From: Caldilinea sp. CFX5
GTDB taxonomy: Bacteria > Chloroflexota > Anaerolineae > Caldilineales > Caldilineaceae
Direction of reading: 5' to 3'
Length of the DNA: 64,000 nucleotides
NCBI GenBank assembly: GCA_021405325.1
Contig: QWII01000077.1
Span: 1-64,000 of the forward strand
Positions 52,633-59,637 of the stretch are shown here, one piece after another. The position numbers were made by a program, and so were the translations under genes. The first letter of the stretch is position 1. Every line of letters starts with the position of its first letter. The notes beneath the pieces are model-generated. The model did not search any database, was not told the DNA's origin, and saw only the letters and a list, made by a program, of their open reading frames with translations.

Positions 52633-52997
52633 GATCGTCTGACCCGTTGGTGAGTTGAGTACACGTTTTCGGTCATCTAGCCCCATCGCCCATTGTTGCC
52701 TGCGCCCACTGCCTCCGTAGCAGTGCCATCCATGCACTCTACACTAACTATCTTCTTCCCAGACTCGGCACCGAATAACTAGCGTGCTGTTAACAGGAAC
52801 GGTAACAGATCGAAAGGCGTGAAGGTCGGCACTGCTACCCGATCCCACCGACCAGTGTTCTTCGGGCGAATTTGCGCAATTGATGTTATTGACACTAGTA
52901 CACGATGGCGTAAATAAACCGATAGTTGGTCAGTAGGACAGTAACACAGTGGAACAGTCGGTCAATCCCTGTCTTACTGTCTTACTGAACTACTGGC
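52633..52997. other. Gene-free stretch with an inverted repeat
   Basis: No gene was recognised. AGTAGGACAGTAA (52932-52944) is complementary with one mismatch to TTACTGTCTTACT (52974-52986), within a low-complexity ACAGT/ACTGT stretch that may terminate the 52998 gene. Confidence 0.5.
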
Positions 52998-53252
52998 TTA
53001 CTTCCGCCGCGCTGTACTAGTCTTAATTCTCCAGTCCCCGGATCCAATTTCTTCGTCGTCGTGGACTTCAAGTTCGTCGAATTGAACTCTGACACGTACC
53101 TGGGGGCCTGGAAGTTTCTTACTAAAAATTCGATAGTGTACCGTGACATTTCCTTCATCCCCGTTGAACCGGAAAGAGTGCAGATCTTGCCCTTCAATGT
53201 CCTTCGCAACATAGGTAAATGACTGCGGTGAACCGACTGCTTGCCATGACAT
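52998..53252 (-). CDS. Hypothetical 84-residue protein
   Basis: An 84-residue beta-rich protein (SFTYVAKDIEGQDLHSFRFNGDEGNVTVHYRIFSKKL; VRVRVQFDELEVHDDEE) with a basic tail. No signal peptide or known family was recognised. AAAGGAG lies six bases before the ATG at 53252. A long hairpin directly upstream occupies the place of its promoter. Weak resemblance to small Ig-like domains is only an impression. Confidence 0.65.
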   Translation of the reverse strand: MSWQAVGSPQSFTYVAKDIEGQDLHSFRFNGDEGNVTVHYRIFSKKLPGPQVRVRVQFDELEVHDDEEIGSGDWRIKTSTARRK

Positions 53253-53267
53253 AATAATCTCCTTTGG

Positions 53268-53340
53268 CTCATCTACGGAAAGTGTGAACACCTGTCAGGT
53301 TTCCAAAACCTGACAGGTGTTCACACTTTCTGTAGATGAG
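53268..53340. repeat. Long near-perfect hairpin, 35-bp arms
   Basis: Arms at 53268-53302 and 53306-53340 (core AGTGTGAACACCTGTCAGGT) pair with one mismatch around a CCA loop. It lies directly upstream of the 52998-53252 gene and downstream of the NTF2-like gene. It is a palindromic repeat rather than a simple terminator. Confidence 0.88.
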
Positions 53341-53388
53341 CGCCTCCTTTTTGTTGATCTAATGGGTACAATTTGGCGAAGACCTTGT

Positions 53389-53808
53389 CTACAGCCAGCC
53401 CAATTCACGCATCGCCCAGGGTGCATTCCACACCTTGACCATACGCACAACCTTGTTCTCCGCGTTCATGGTCAAAAAGTAGACATAGTCGGTATGCGTT
53501 TCTTTATGCGTCGGCGGAACTGGGCCACCTTCCCCCGTGTGTTTGGCATGATAAGTGGCAAAGAAAATCGCAGTGCGCGTCTGCTCGTCATAGGCCGAGG
53601 CGTGCAGGTCATAGGTCGCGCCGGGGGCGGTGACGGTGGCCAGGCCGTACATCCAGTCACAGTAAGCTTGCACGGTTTTGATTTCAACCAGCGGCTCACT
53701 CTGGGCAGTGAAAGTGGCGCCCTCAGCCACATAGGGTTGACAACCGGCCCAGCCTTCCGGGGCTTCACAAGCGATAAAGAATTTGGTGGCGTTCTCGAAA
53801 GCGGTCAT
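53389..53808 (-). CDS. NTF2-like/SnoaL-like protein
   Basis: A 139-residue protein with the NTF2/SnoaL alpha+beta cone fold (FENATKFFIACEAPEGWAGCQPYVAEGATFTAQ; VQAYCDWMYGLATVTAPG; FLTMNAENKVVRMVKVWN). This superfamily includes small-molecule isomerases, cyclases and binding proteins. AAGGAG is six bases before the ATG at 53808. The frame is open for 47 more codons upstream to an ATG at 53949, just after the shared promoter, so a long form is possible. It forms a block with the cupin gene that is repeated at 58.2-59.5 kb. Confidence 0.82.
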   Translation of the reverse strand: MTAFENATKFFIACEAPEGWAGCQPYVAEGATFTAQSEPLVEIKTVQAYCDWMYGLATVTAPGATYDLHASAYDEQTRTAIFFATYHAKHTGEGGPVPPTHKETHTDYVYFLTMNAENKVVRMVKVWNAPWAMRELGWL

Positions 53809-53949
53809 CGGGTTCTCCTTGTTCATAATATGGGTTTGTTGCGATTGCGTTGTTGCCGTTGTATTCACCGTCACCGGCGCATCCCCCCAGCGAATGGTCC
53901 AGGTGTCGGTGATGACAATGGTGATGGTGCGACGGCTGTGTTTGCTCAT
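53809..53949 (-). other. In-frame leader reading frame (MSKHSRRTITIV type), copy 1
   Basis: A frame from the ATG at 53949 encodes MSKHSRRTITIVITDTWTIR and further residues, open into the NTF2-like gene. The ATG is seven bases past the -10-like TAGAGT, so translation could be leaderless. A second copy at 58667-58804 differs mostly by conservative substitutions (V/I, E/D, A/T). It may be an N-terminal extension or a leader peptide. Confidence 0.45.
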
Positions 53950-53955
53950 GGCCCT

Positions 53956-54009
53956 ACTCTACACCAGCCGTGAGCGACAGGGAACGGTTTTTTACACAAA
54001 ATTACACAA
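53956..54009 (-). promoter_or_regulatory. Shared regulon promoter (locus 3)
   Basis: TACACAAAATTACACAA (53993-54009 on plus) is the direct-repeat site. The plus-strand ACTCTACACC at 53956-53965 is the reverse of GGTGTAGAGT, the -10 block, at the conserved distance. It drives the NTF2-like gene leftward. Confidence 0.7.
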
Positions 54010-54066
54010 CGTTGGCGGCGGGTAAGCGAGGACAAAACATCGTTCAACCCTTACTGATATAGAGGC

Positions 54067-54555
54067 TCACGCCGGGTGAATCATTTCAGCAAACTTCCCC
54101 TCGACCCACGCCCGCATGTCATAGGTGATGGGCGGTTGGGGCGCATTCCCTTCCGTGTCGGGCGCCGGGTTGCGTTCCAGATACTGGATGGGTAGCTCAT
54201 GAGAAGGGAACACGGCGTGCAGGCACAAGACCGCCGCACCCAGATTGCGCGTGCCATGCGGCACCCCGGCTGGGATAAAGACAACGGCGCCGGCGCCAAC
54301 TGTGCGCCGCTCTTGCCCCAGCGTCACCTCGGCGGTCCCTTCATCAATGATGATCAACTCTTCGATGGTATGGACATGCAGGGGGATGCAGTCGCCCGGC
54401 GCCATGCGTTCAAACAAAACCATTAACCCATTCACATACTGCCCATCGGGACGTGACGGATCAAGCACCATGGCGATGCTGGAGTTGGGTCGATAATCAT
54501 CGGGATCGCCTTCGTCTACAAGGGGGCGATATGCGCGCTCGGTAACAATTGCCAT
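54067..54555 (-). CDS. Cupin-domain protein (copy 1)
   Basis: A 162-residue cupin. Conserved motif 1 is IPLHVHTIEELIIIDEGTAEVTLG, with metal ligands HVH and E, and motif 2 is VVFIPAGVPHGTRNLG. It is probably a small metal-binding enzyme or sensor; the ligand is unknown. AGGAGG precedes the ATG at 54555. It is nearly identical to the cupin at 59064-59552, the result of a local duplication. Unlike that copy, it has no shared-regulon promoter upstream; instead a MITE-like element lies there. Confidence 0.92.
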   Translation of the reverse strand: MAIVTERAYRPLVDEGDPDDYRPNSSIAMVLDPSRPDGQYVNGLMVLFERMAPGDCIPLHVHTIEELIIIDEGTAEVTLGQERRTVGAGAVVFIPAGVPHGTRNLGAAVLCLHAVFPSHELPIQYLERNPAPDTEGNAPQPPITYDMRAWVEGKFAEMIHPA

Positions 54556-54653
54556 TCGTTCCTCCTTTTCTTGTATTTTAGGCCGGTGGGTAGTTCGCGG
54601 GGCAGCTATCAATCCCTCGTGTGTATCAAGCTAAGGAATCAGGGGGCGCACAA

Positions 54654-54802
54654 CACTACAACGGATGAAGGCGGGAACGGATATGGATGCTATTAAAAAC
54701 GTTTCCGAATAAATAAGAACCAAACGCGCCCAGCACACTGTCATTCCGTCGGTTTTTGTTCGGTAGCAAGCCCATCCGTTCCCGCCTTCATCTGCTGTAG
54801 TG
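54654..54802. repeat. MITE-like element, CACTACAACGGAT family, copy 3
   Basis: A 149-bp element with 29-bp terminal inverted repeats (54654-54682 and 54774-54802; two mismatches, starting CACTACAACGGATGAAGGCG). It shares its outer 13 bases with the other two copies but has a different inner arm and core. It lies in the 311-base gap between the cupin and beta-propeller genes; no gene is present there. Confidence 0.82.
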
Positions 54803-54866
54803 TCTTCGCTTGATACATATAGTGAGCAGCCACCGAACCACCCACCTGCTCAGCTTTGAACTCGCT

Positions 54867-57098
54867 TTACCGTCGTACCTGTGGCAGATAAAGCTTCTCC
54901 GCGCCGAGTGGTGTAAAGGCCGCAATCGATTGGCGACTCCGTCCGGCGACGCTGGTAAAATCGCCGACGGCATAGAGCGTTGCCCCGCTCCCTACCAACC
55001 CGTAGACACGGCGATTGAGCTTAGGCGCCCAGGCCGTGATGGCGCCGGTCGCCACGTCGAGGGCGGCAATCCTGGCTTGTGGCTGTCCGTTACTATAGTC
55101 GATCTCCCCGCCGATATAGACCGTAGTCGTGGTGGCGGTTAGTGCATAAAGCGCAGGGCCGCGGACGAGCGGGTAGTTGGCGACGGATAAGCCACTCCGC
55201 GCATCGAGCGCAGCAAATTGCTCATGCTCTCCGCCGCCAATGGCGTTGAACTCACCCACGGCATAAACAATACCCCCCGCCACCGCCAGTCCGTGAATCT
55301 GTCCATTGGGGTCAGGTCCCCAGGACGCGACCGCGCCGGTTGTGCGGTCAACGGCCGCCAGGTACGGGCGCGGTTGCCCGCCAATGGTGGTAAAATTGCC
55401 GCCGACATAAACCGTTGTTCCACTGACGACCATTATATTGACCCGCAGATCCGCCTCTGGTTGCCAGGGTGTGACGGCACCAGCGGCATCCAGCGCCGCC
55501 AGGCGGCTGCGCGGTTGCCCGCCAATGGTGGTAAAATCGCCGCCGACGTAAACCGTTGAGCCGCTGATTGCCAGGGCGAAGACGGGCCCATCGGCATTGG
55601 GATCCCATGCGTTCACACTGCCTGTCGTTGCATCAATCCCCGCCAGATAGTGACGGCGTTGCCCATCAATGGTGGTAAAATTGCCGCCGACATAAACCGT
55701 TGTCCCACTGACGACGAGATTGTGTACCGTACCCACCACCTCTGGCGACCAGGCCAGCGCTTGACCCGTCACGGCATCCAAAGCGGCCAGACCGTGGCGC
55801 TCTTGTCCACCTAAATTCGTAAACCGACCGCCGACGTACAGGGTCGCCCCTTGCAACGCCAAGGTAAACACGCCAGGGCCGACGGTCGGCGCCCACGCGG
55901 TTGCGACGCCGGTTGTCACGTTGAAGGCCGCCAGCCCGTTACGCACCTGGCCGCCGATGCTTGTGAACCCGCCGCCGACATAGAGTGTTTCCGCACCCAG
56001 GGCAAACGTAACGACAACCCCATTGGCGTTCGGCTGCCAGGCCGTTGCTGCTCCTGTGGCAGTCGCTAACGCGGCGAGGTAGGGGCGACTCTGGCCGCCA
56101 ATGGCCGTAAAAAATCCCCCGGCGTAGAGGGTTGCCCCGTTGATCGCCAGCGTGCTGACGACGTCATTGGCATCGGGATTCCAAGCCGTGGCGCTCCCTG
56201 TCGCCACGTTGAGGGCCGCAAGCCGGTTGCGCGCCTGGCCGCCAATCGTCGTGAAAGCGCCGCCGGCGTAGAGCGTCTCGTCGCTGATGGCTACCGTGGC
56301 AACATAAGCATTGGCCTGTGGGTTCCAGGCCGTGGCCGCTCCGGTTGTTACATTCACCGCCGCAATGTTCTTCCGTGGCTGACCACCGATATGGGTAAAG
56401 CCACCGGCGATGTAGATCGTCTCGCCCTGCACAAGCAGCGTACTGATCGTGCCGATGATGAAAATGCCGCCGGCAACATCATGGTACTCTTGAACATTCG
56501 GGTTCCAGGGCGTGACAGCCCCGGTGATGGCATCCAGCGCGGCCAGGCTGTTGCGTGCCTGTCCACCGATCTGGTTGAAAGAGCCGCCCACATAGACCAG
56601 ATTGTTATGCACCGCAATCGCCCCAACACCAAGGGTGTCGGGCCTGACATTCGGGTTCCAGTTCGGATCAACCGAGCCATCGGCCAGGAGATGGGCCAGG
56701 TTTTGGCGCGCTTCCCCGCCGACATGGGAAAAGGAACCCCCAATATACCAGCCGCCCTTTCCATCGGGCGCGACGGCGGAGACATCGCCGTCCGTTACTT
56801 GGGCGAACTCTGATTGCGGTAGCCCGCTGTTACTATCGAGCGGAATCCCGGAGCTGGCGCTTGGCCCGACAAAAGTAAAGTCACCAGCCAGATAGAGGGT
56901 GTCGCCGACCCGTTCCAGATCGTAGACTGTCCCATTCGTCGACCACAGATGGGGCAGTGGGGCCGTACTCAGTTCCTGCGCCCGCACCGGCAGGATCAGC
57001 CAGAGACTAAACAACGCCAGCCAGAGGAGCAGGACAAGCACGCGAACCCAACCAACCATAAAGCGGCTAAATAAGCAATGGATCATCTTCGTAAACAT
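54867..57098 (-). CDS. Secreted beta-propeller repeat protein
   Basis: A 743-residue exported protein: signal peptide ending near VRAQ, then about twelve repeats of about 50 residues with the pattern LYVGGxFTxIGGQxRxxLAALDxxTGxxxAWNPxA. These resemble delta-60/DUF5122-type propeller repeats, so one or two beta-propellers are likely. The end is EKLYLPQVRR, a variant of the LPL tail seen in other secreted proteins here. GGAG lies eight bases before the ATG at 57098. Its upstream region is a degenerate copy of the shared promoter. A surface or binding role is likely; no catalytic residue was recognised. Confidence 0.88.
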   Translation of the reverse strand: MFTKMIHCLFSRFMVGWVRVLVLLLWLALFSLWLILPVRAQELSTAPLPHLWSTNGTVYDLERVGDTLYLAGDFTFVGPSASSGIPLDSNSGLPQSEFAQVTDGDVSAVAPDGKGGWYIGGSFSHVGGEARQNLAHLLADGSVDPNWNPNVRPDTLGVGAIAVHNNLVYVGGSFNQIGGQARNSLAALDAITGAVTPWNPNVQEYHDVAGGIFIIGTISTLLVQGETIYIAGGFTHIGGQPRKNIAAVNVTTGAATAWNPQANAYVATVAISDETLYAGGAFTTIGGQARNRLAALNVATGSATAWNPDANDVVSTLAINGATLYAGGFFTAIGGQSRPYLAALATATGAATAWQPNANGVVVTFALGAETLYVGGGFTSIGGQVRNGLAAFNVTTGVATAWAPTVGPGVFTLALQGATLYVGGRFTNLGGQERHGLAALDAVTGQALAWSPEVVGTVHNLVVSGTTVYVGGNFTTIDGQRRHYLAGIDATTGSVNAWDPNADGPVFALAISGSTVYVGGDFTTIGGQPRSRLAALDAAGAVTPWQPEADLRVNIMVVSGTTVYVGGNFTTIGGQPRPYLAAVDRTTGAVASWGPDPNGQIHGLAVAGGIVYAVGEFNAIGGGEHEQFAALDARSGLSVANYPLVRGPALYALTATTTTVYIGGEIDYSNGQPQARIAALDVATGAITAWAPKLNRRVYGLVGSGATLYAVGDFTSVAGRSRQSIAAFTPLGAEKLYLPQVRR

Positions 57099-57120
57099 GT
57101 TCGTACTCCGGGTTGCTGAC

Positions 57121-57200
57121 AACAATGGTGATGGTGCGACCGTACGCTTGCTCGTCGTCGTCGTCTATCCCGTTGGCGGGTGACATAGAACCGTTTTTTA
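57121..57200 (-). promoter_or_regulatory. Degenerate copy of shared promoter and leader (locus 7)
   Basis: The sequence keeps GAACCGTTTTTTA at its right end and, at the standard distance, a -10-like TAGACG, followed by a relic of the RTITIVV leader frame. The start codon position reads ACG instead of ATG. The direct-repeat core is replaced from about 57201 by a repeat element, so regulation of the beta-propeller gene is probably lost. Confidence 0.5.
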
Positions 57201-57345
57201 TGGCGCTTTCAAAAAGTCCCGGTGAATGAATTCACCGTCTGCCACAGAAAACCTGCTAAAGCCAGGTTACTGTGCGCGGTGCAGACCGGGGCTTCAGTGC
57301 GTTTTAACGCAGCTTTTTGTGGCAGACACGGGTTTCAACCCGTGG
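57201..57345. repeat. Repeat element with nested inverted repeats
   Basis: GTCTGCCACA (57238-57247) pairs with TGTGGCAGAC (57318-57327), and internal palindromes GGTGAATGAATTCACC and CACGGGTTTCAACCCGTG are present. The element joins the truncated promoter copy at 57200 and supplies the stop codon of the 57335 gene. No coding function was recognised. Confidence 0.6.
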
Positions 57346-57834
57346 GTATGGGCGCTTGAACCACAACGGTGTATTGACCGGCCGCCAGCCCGGTGAGATC
57401 GAGCGCGACGGTTTCGGCAAAAGGCGTAAGCACAGCCGCACACAACCGCCGATCCAACCGGGAACGGGTGGCAATGGTGAGCCAGATCTGATCGCCGGCC
57501 TGGCGTTGTTGGATCTTGGCGATTTCCACACAGGCGCTGGGCAAGCTACCGCGCACGAGGGCATTGATCTGGACCGGGAAAACGGCGGTCGTGGAGACCA
57601 CGACGCTCGCCACCGTTGCCATGTCCCCCAATCGATCATCCGCTTCCTTAAGCGCGATTTCTGGATCACTTTGCACCAGCGGCATGAAGACGCGATTCGT
57701 TGTTACCGACCTGGGCTTGTCCGGTGCATCCGCCCCCGTTTGCTGGGCAAAGAGGGTGGTGAATGGGCGAAAAGGACAAGTGCGCTGCTGATGAGGATTG
57801 TTCCTGTTCGGTGTCGCCAAGGATGAAGAACCAT
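57335..57834 (-). pseudogene. Secreted protein with a frameshift after its signal peptide
   Basis: An AGGAGG site (57840-57845) and ATG at 57834 begin a signal peptide (MVLHPWRHRTGTILISSALVLF to about residue 30) that ends at a TAA at 57703. The mature domain continues in the next frame to 57335: TNRVFMPLVQSDPEIALK, then an Ig-like region with SACVEIAKIQQRQAGDQIWLTIATRSR and the ending QYTVVVQAPIPTG. Adding one G to the five-G run at 57733-57737 would restore the frame. It is either a pseudogene, a phase-variable gene or a sequencing error. Locus 4 of the shared promoter lies upstream. Confidence 0.7.
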
Positions 57835-57920
57835 CGGTGCCTCCTGCAATGTCATCGTGCGGCTTCGCTTGCTTGACCGGGCGCTTTTGCTGATGAGAGT
57901 CTACCAAATCGGTTGTGTCA

Positions 57921-58060
57921 GTGCATCGGTACAGTTACCGATTCCACTACCTATTCCATTACCTATTTGTGAAAGAAGGGGCATAGGTAACTGTACTGAT
58001 AGCGTCACTCTACACCTTGCTCTGAGGGTATGGAACGGTTTTTTACACAAAATTACACAA
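57921..58060 (-). promoter_or_regulatory. Shared regulon promoter with structured leader (locus 4)
   Basis: TACACAAAATTACACAA lies at 58044-58060 and the -10 block (GGTGTAGAGT on minus) at the conserved distance. Beyond it lie ATAGGTAACTGTACTGATAG, then TACC(G/T)ATT repeated three times at 12-base spacing (about 57936-57968) and GTGCATCGGTA (57921-57931). Inner TTACCTAT/ATAGGTAA and local ATCGGTA/TACCGAT stems can form in RNA. Confidence 0.72.
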
Positions 58061-58145
58061 GAACCTGTGTAGTCTACGCCATTTGCCGCGCCGGTGCATC
58101 GAGCGCTGTCCTGATGCTCATCCTAATTCCTGGTGGTGGTACTTT

Positions 58146-58256
58146 TCAGGCCAGCAGTAACGAACCGGCATCATGATCGAGGATTGCTGTACTGAAGCGC
58201 AGCACTGTCCGTTCAAACAGGTTGTGCTTTTGCTGGCCCGTGGGAAACGTCTTCAT
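58146..58256 (-). CDS. Putative 36-residue protein coupled to the ester-cyclase-like gene
   Basis: An ATG at 58256 overlaps the ester-cyclase-like gene's TGA (ATGA), and a 36-codon frame follows (MKTFPTGQQKHNLFERTVLR...). The composition looks protein-like. Coupled translation would need no separate ribosome site. I do not recognise it; conservation was not tested. Confidence 0.35.
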   Translation of the reverse strand: MKTFPTGQQKHNLFERTVLRFSTAILDHDAGSLLLA

Positions 58257-58666
58257 GATAGCCTGACCCCCACCTGCTGCAAGATTCCCAGTAGATCAAA
58301 ATAGACCCACTGTTCGACAATTTTGCCATTGCGGAGATGGGAGAGCCAGACGCCGCCTACGCTCACTGTTTTGCCGGTGGGCGCAATGCCCATCAATTCA
58401 CCCTGATGTGTCCCGCGCAGGGTTCGCCGGGTGACGACTTTGTCGCCATCGGCAAAGAGATCTTCTTCGATAGCCTGCATATCGGGAAAGGCGCCAAACA
58501 TCAGGTGGGCAACCGTCTGCTTAACCGTCGTTAGGTCGGCATCCGGTGTGGGTAGGCCAGGGTCATGGTTAAGAAAGTCTGGAGCGCAGACTTCGTTCCA
58601 GATCTCCAGGTTGTGAGCGTTGAAGCCTTCCCAAAAGCGGCGGATGGCAGCGATATTGGTGGTCAT
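58253..58666 (-). CDS. SnoaL-like ester cyclase
   Basis: A 137-residue SnoaL-type protein of the ester-cyclase group. Typical segments are IRRFWEGFNAHNLEIWNEVCAPDFLNHDPG, FPDMQAIEEDLFADGDKVVTRRTLRGTHQGELMGIAPTGKTV and WLSHLRNGKIVEQWVYFDLLGILQQVG. Relatives cyclise polyketides or bind small hydrophobic ligands. AAGGAG precedes the ATG at 58666. As with the NTF2-like gene at 53389, the frame is open upstream to an MSKHSRR leader at 58804. It belongs to the second copy of the NTF2-cupin block. Confidence 0.88.
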   Translation of the reverse strand: MTTNIAAIRRFWEGFNAHNLEIWNEVCAPDFLNHDPGLPTPDADLTTVKQTVAHLMFGAFPDMQAIEEDLFADGDKVVTRRTLRGTHQGELMGIAPTGKTVSVGGVWLSHLRNGKIVEQWVYFDLLGILQQVGVRLS

Positions 58667-58804
58667 AGCGATTCTCTCCTTTTCAACTAGATTATTCGTT
58701 TGCGTTGTTACGGTTGCATCCACCGTCACCGGCACATCCCCCCAGCGAATGGTCCAGATTTCGGTGACGACGATGGTGATGGTGCGACGGCTGTGTTTGC
58801 TCAT
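58667..58804 (-). other. In-frame leader reading frame (MSKHSRRTITIV type), copy 2
   Basis: Forty-six codons (MSKHSRRTITIVVTEIWTIR and onward) run in frame into the ester-cyclase-like gene. The ATG lies seven bases past the TAGAGT -10-like box, as in copy 1. The first 35 or so codons match copy 1; the linkers then differ, yet the frame stays open in both. Confidence 0.45.
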
Positions 58805-58810
58805 GTCCCT

Positions 58811-58864
58811 ACTCTACACCAGCAGTGAGCGACAGGGAACGGTTTTTTACACAAAATTACACAA
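58811..58864 (-). promoter_or_regulatory. Shared regulon promoter (locus 5)
   Basis: TACACAAAATTACACAA at 58848-58864 and the -10 block (ACTCTACACC on plus, 58811-58820) at the conserved spacing. It is nearly identical to locus 3 and drives the ester-cyclase-like gene leftward. Confidence 0.7.
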
Positions 58865-58911
58865 AGCTAGCGGCGGATGAGCGATGGCGAAACATCGTTC
58901 AACCCTTACTG

Positions 58912-59044
58912 ATCAGGACTTTCGCAAGAGGCAACTGGCCAGACCTCCGGGAGGTGGGCAAACGAACTTTCTCTGGTGCGACATCTTGTGCCCACCTCCC
59001 GGAGGTCTGGCCTAGCGATCTCATTATGGCTCGTCTTGTGTAAG
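58912..59044. mobile_element. 133-bp insertion with 9-bp target duplication
   Basis: CCCTTACTG occurs at both ends (58903-58911 and 59045-59053). The duplicated block at 54 kb has one uninterrupted CCCTTACTG at the same place, so this copy has an insertion. The insert carries 24-bp inverted arms (GGCCAGACCTCCGGGAGGTG type, about 58949-58972, and its complement ending near 59013). No transposase is encoded, so it is a non-autonomous element. Confidence 0.8.
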
Positions 59045-59063
59045 CCCTTACTGCTATAGAAGC

Positions 59064-59552
59064 TCACGCCGGGTGAATCATTTCAGCAAACTTCCTCTCC
59101 ACCCACGCCCGCATGTCATAGGTGATGGGCGGTTGGGGCGCATTCCCTTCCGTACCGGGTGCCGGGTTGCGTTCCAGATATTGGATGGGTAGCTCATGAG
59201 AAGGGAACACGGCGTGCAGGCGCAAGACCGCCGCACCCAGATTGCGTGTGCCATGCGGCACCCCGGCCGGGATAAAGACAACGGCGCCGGCGCCAACTGT
59301 GCGCCGCTCTTGCCCCAGCGTCACCTCGGCGCTCCCCTCATCAATGATGATCAACTCTTCGATGGTATGGACATGCAGGGGGATGCAGTCGCCCGGCGCC
59401 ATGCGTTCAAACAAAACCATTACCCCATTCACATACTGCCCATCGGGACGGGACGGGTCAAGCACCATGGCGATGTTGGAGTTGGGCCGGTAATCATCCG
59501 GATCGCCTTCGTCTACGATGGGGCGATACGCGCGCTCGGTAATAATTGCCAT
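59064..59552 (-). CDS. Cupin-domain protein (copy 2)
   Basis: A 162-residue cupin nearly identical to the one at 54067, with only a few substitutions (for example V/I at residue 4 and S/T in the IDEGSAEVTLG motif). Cupin motif 1 (PLHVHTIEELIIIDEG) and motif 2 (IPAGVPHGTRN) are intact. AGGAGG precedes the ATG at 59552. This copy keeps the complete shared promoter and structured leader upstream (59638-59765), which the other copy lacks. Confidence 0.92.
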   Translation of the reverse strand: MAIITERAYRPIVDEGDPDDYRPNSNIAMVLDPSRPDGQYVNGVMVLFERMAPGDCIPLHVHTIEELIIIDEGSAEVTLGQERRTVGAGAVVFIPAGVPHGTRNLGAAVLRLHAVFPSHELPIQYLERNPAPGTEGNAPQPPITYDMRAWVERKFAEMIHPA

Positions 59553-59637
59553 TCGTTCCTCCTTTAGTTCCTCCTGCGGCTTCTCTTTCTTAACAAGGCG
59601 CTTTTGCTGATGAGAGTCTATCTGATCGGCTGTGTCG

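Noticed and set aside
53268..53340. Possible rho-independent terminator
   Set aside because: The 35-bp stem is far longer than usual and lacks a T-run, so I treat it as a palindromic repeat.
57067..57186. 39-codon frame MSPANGIDDDDEQAYGRTIT... upstream of the propeller gene
   Set aside because: Its ATG lies upstream of the -10-like box, and the codon matching the other leaders' ATG is ACG, so it looks like a decayed leader.
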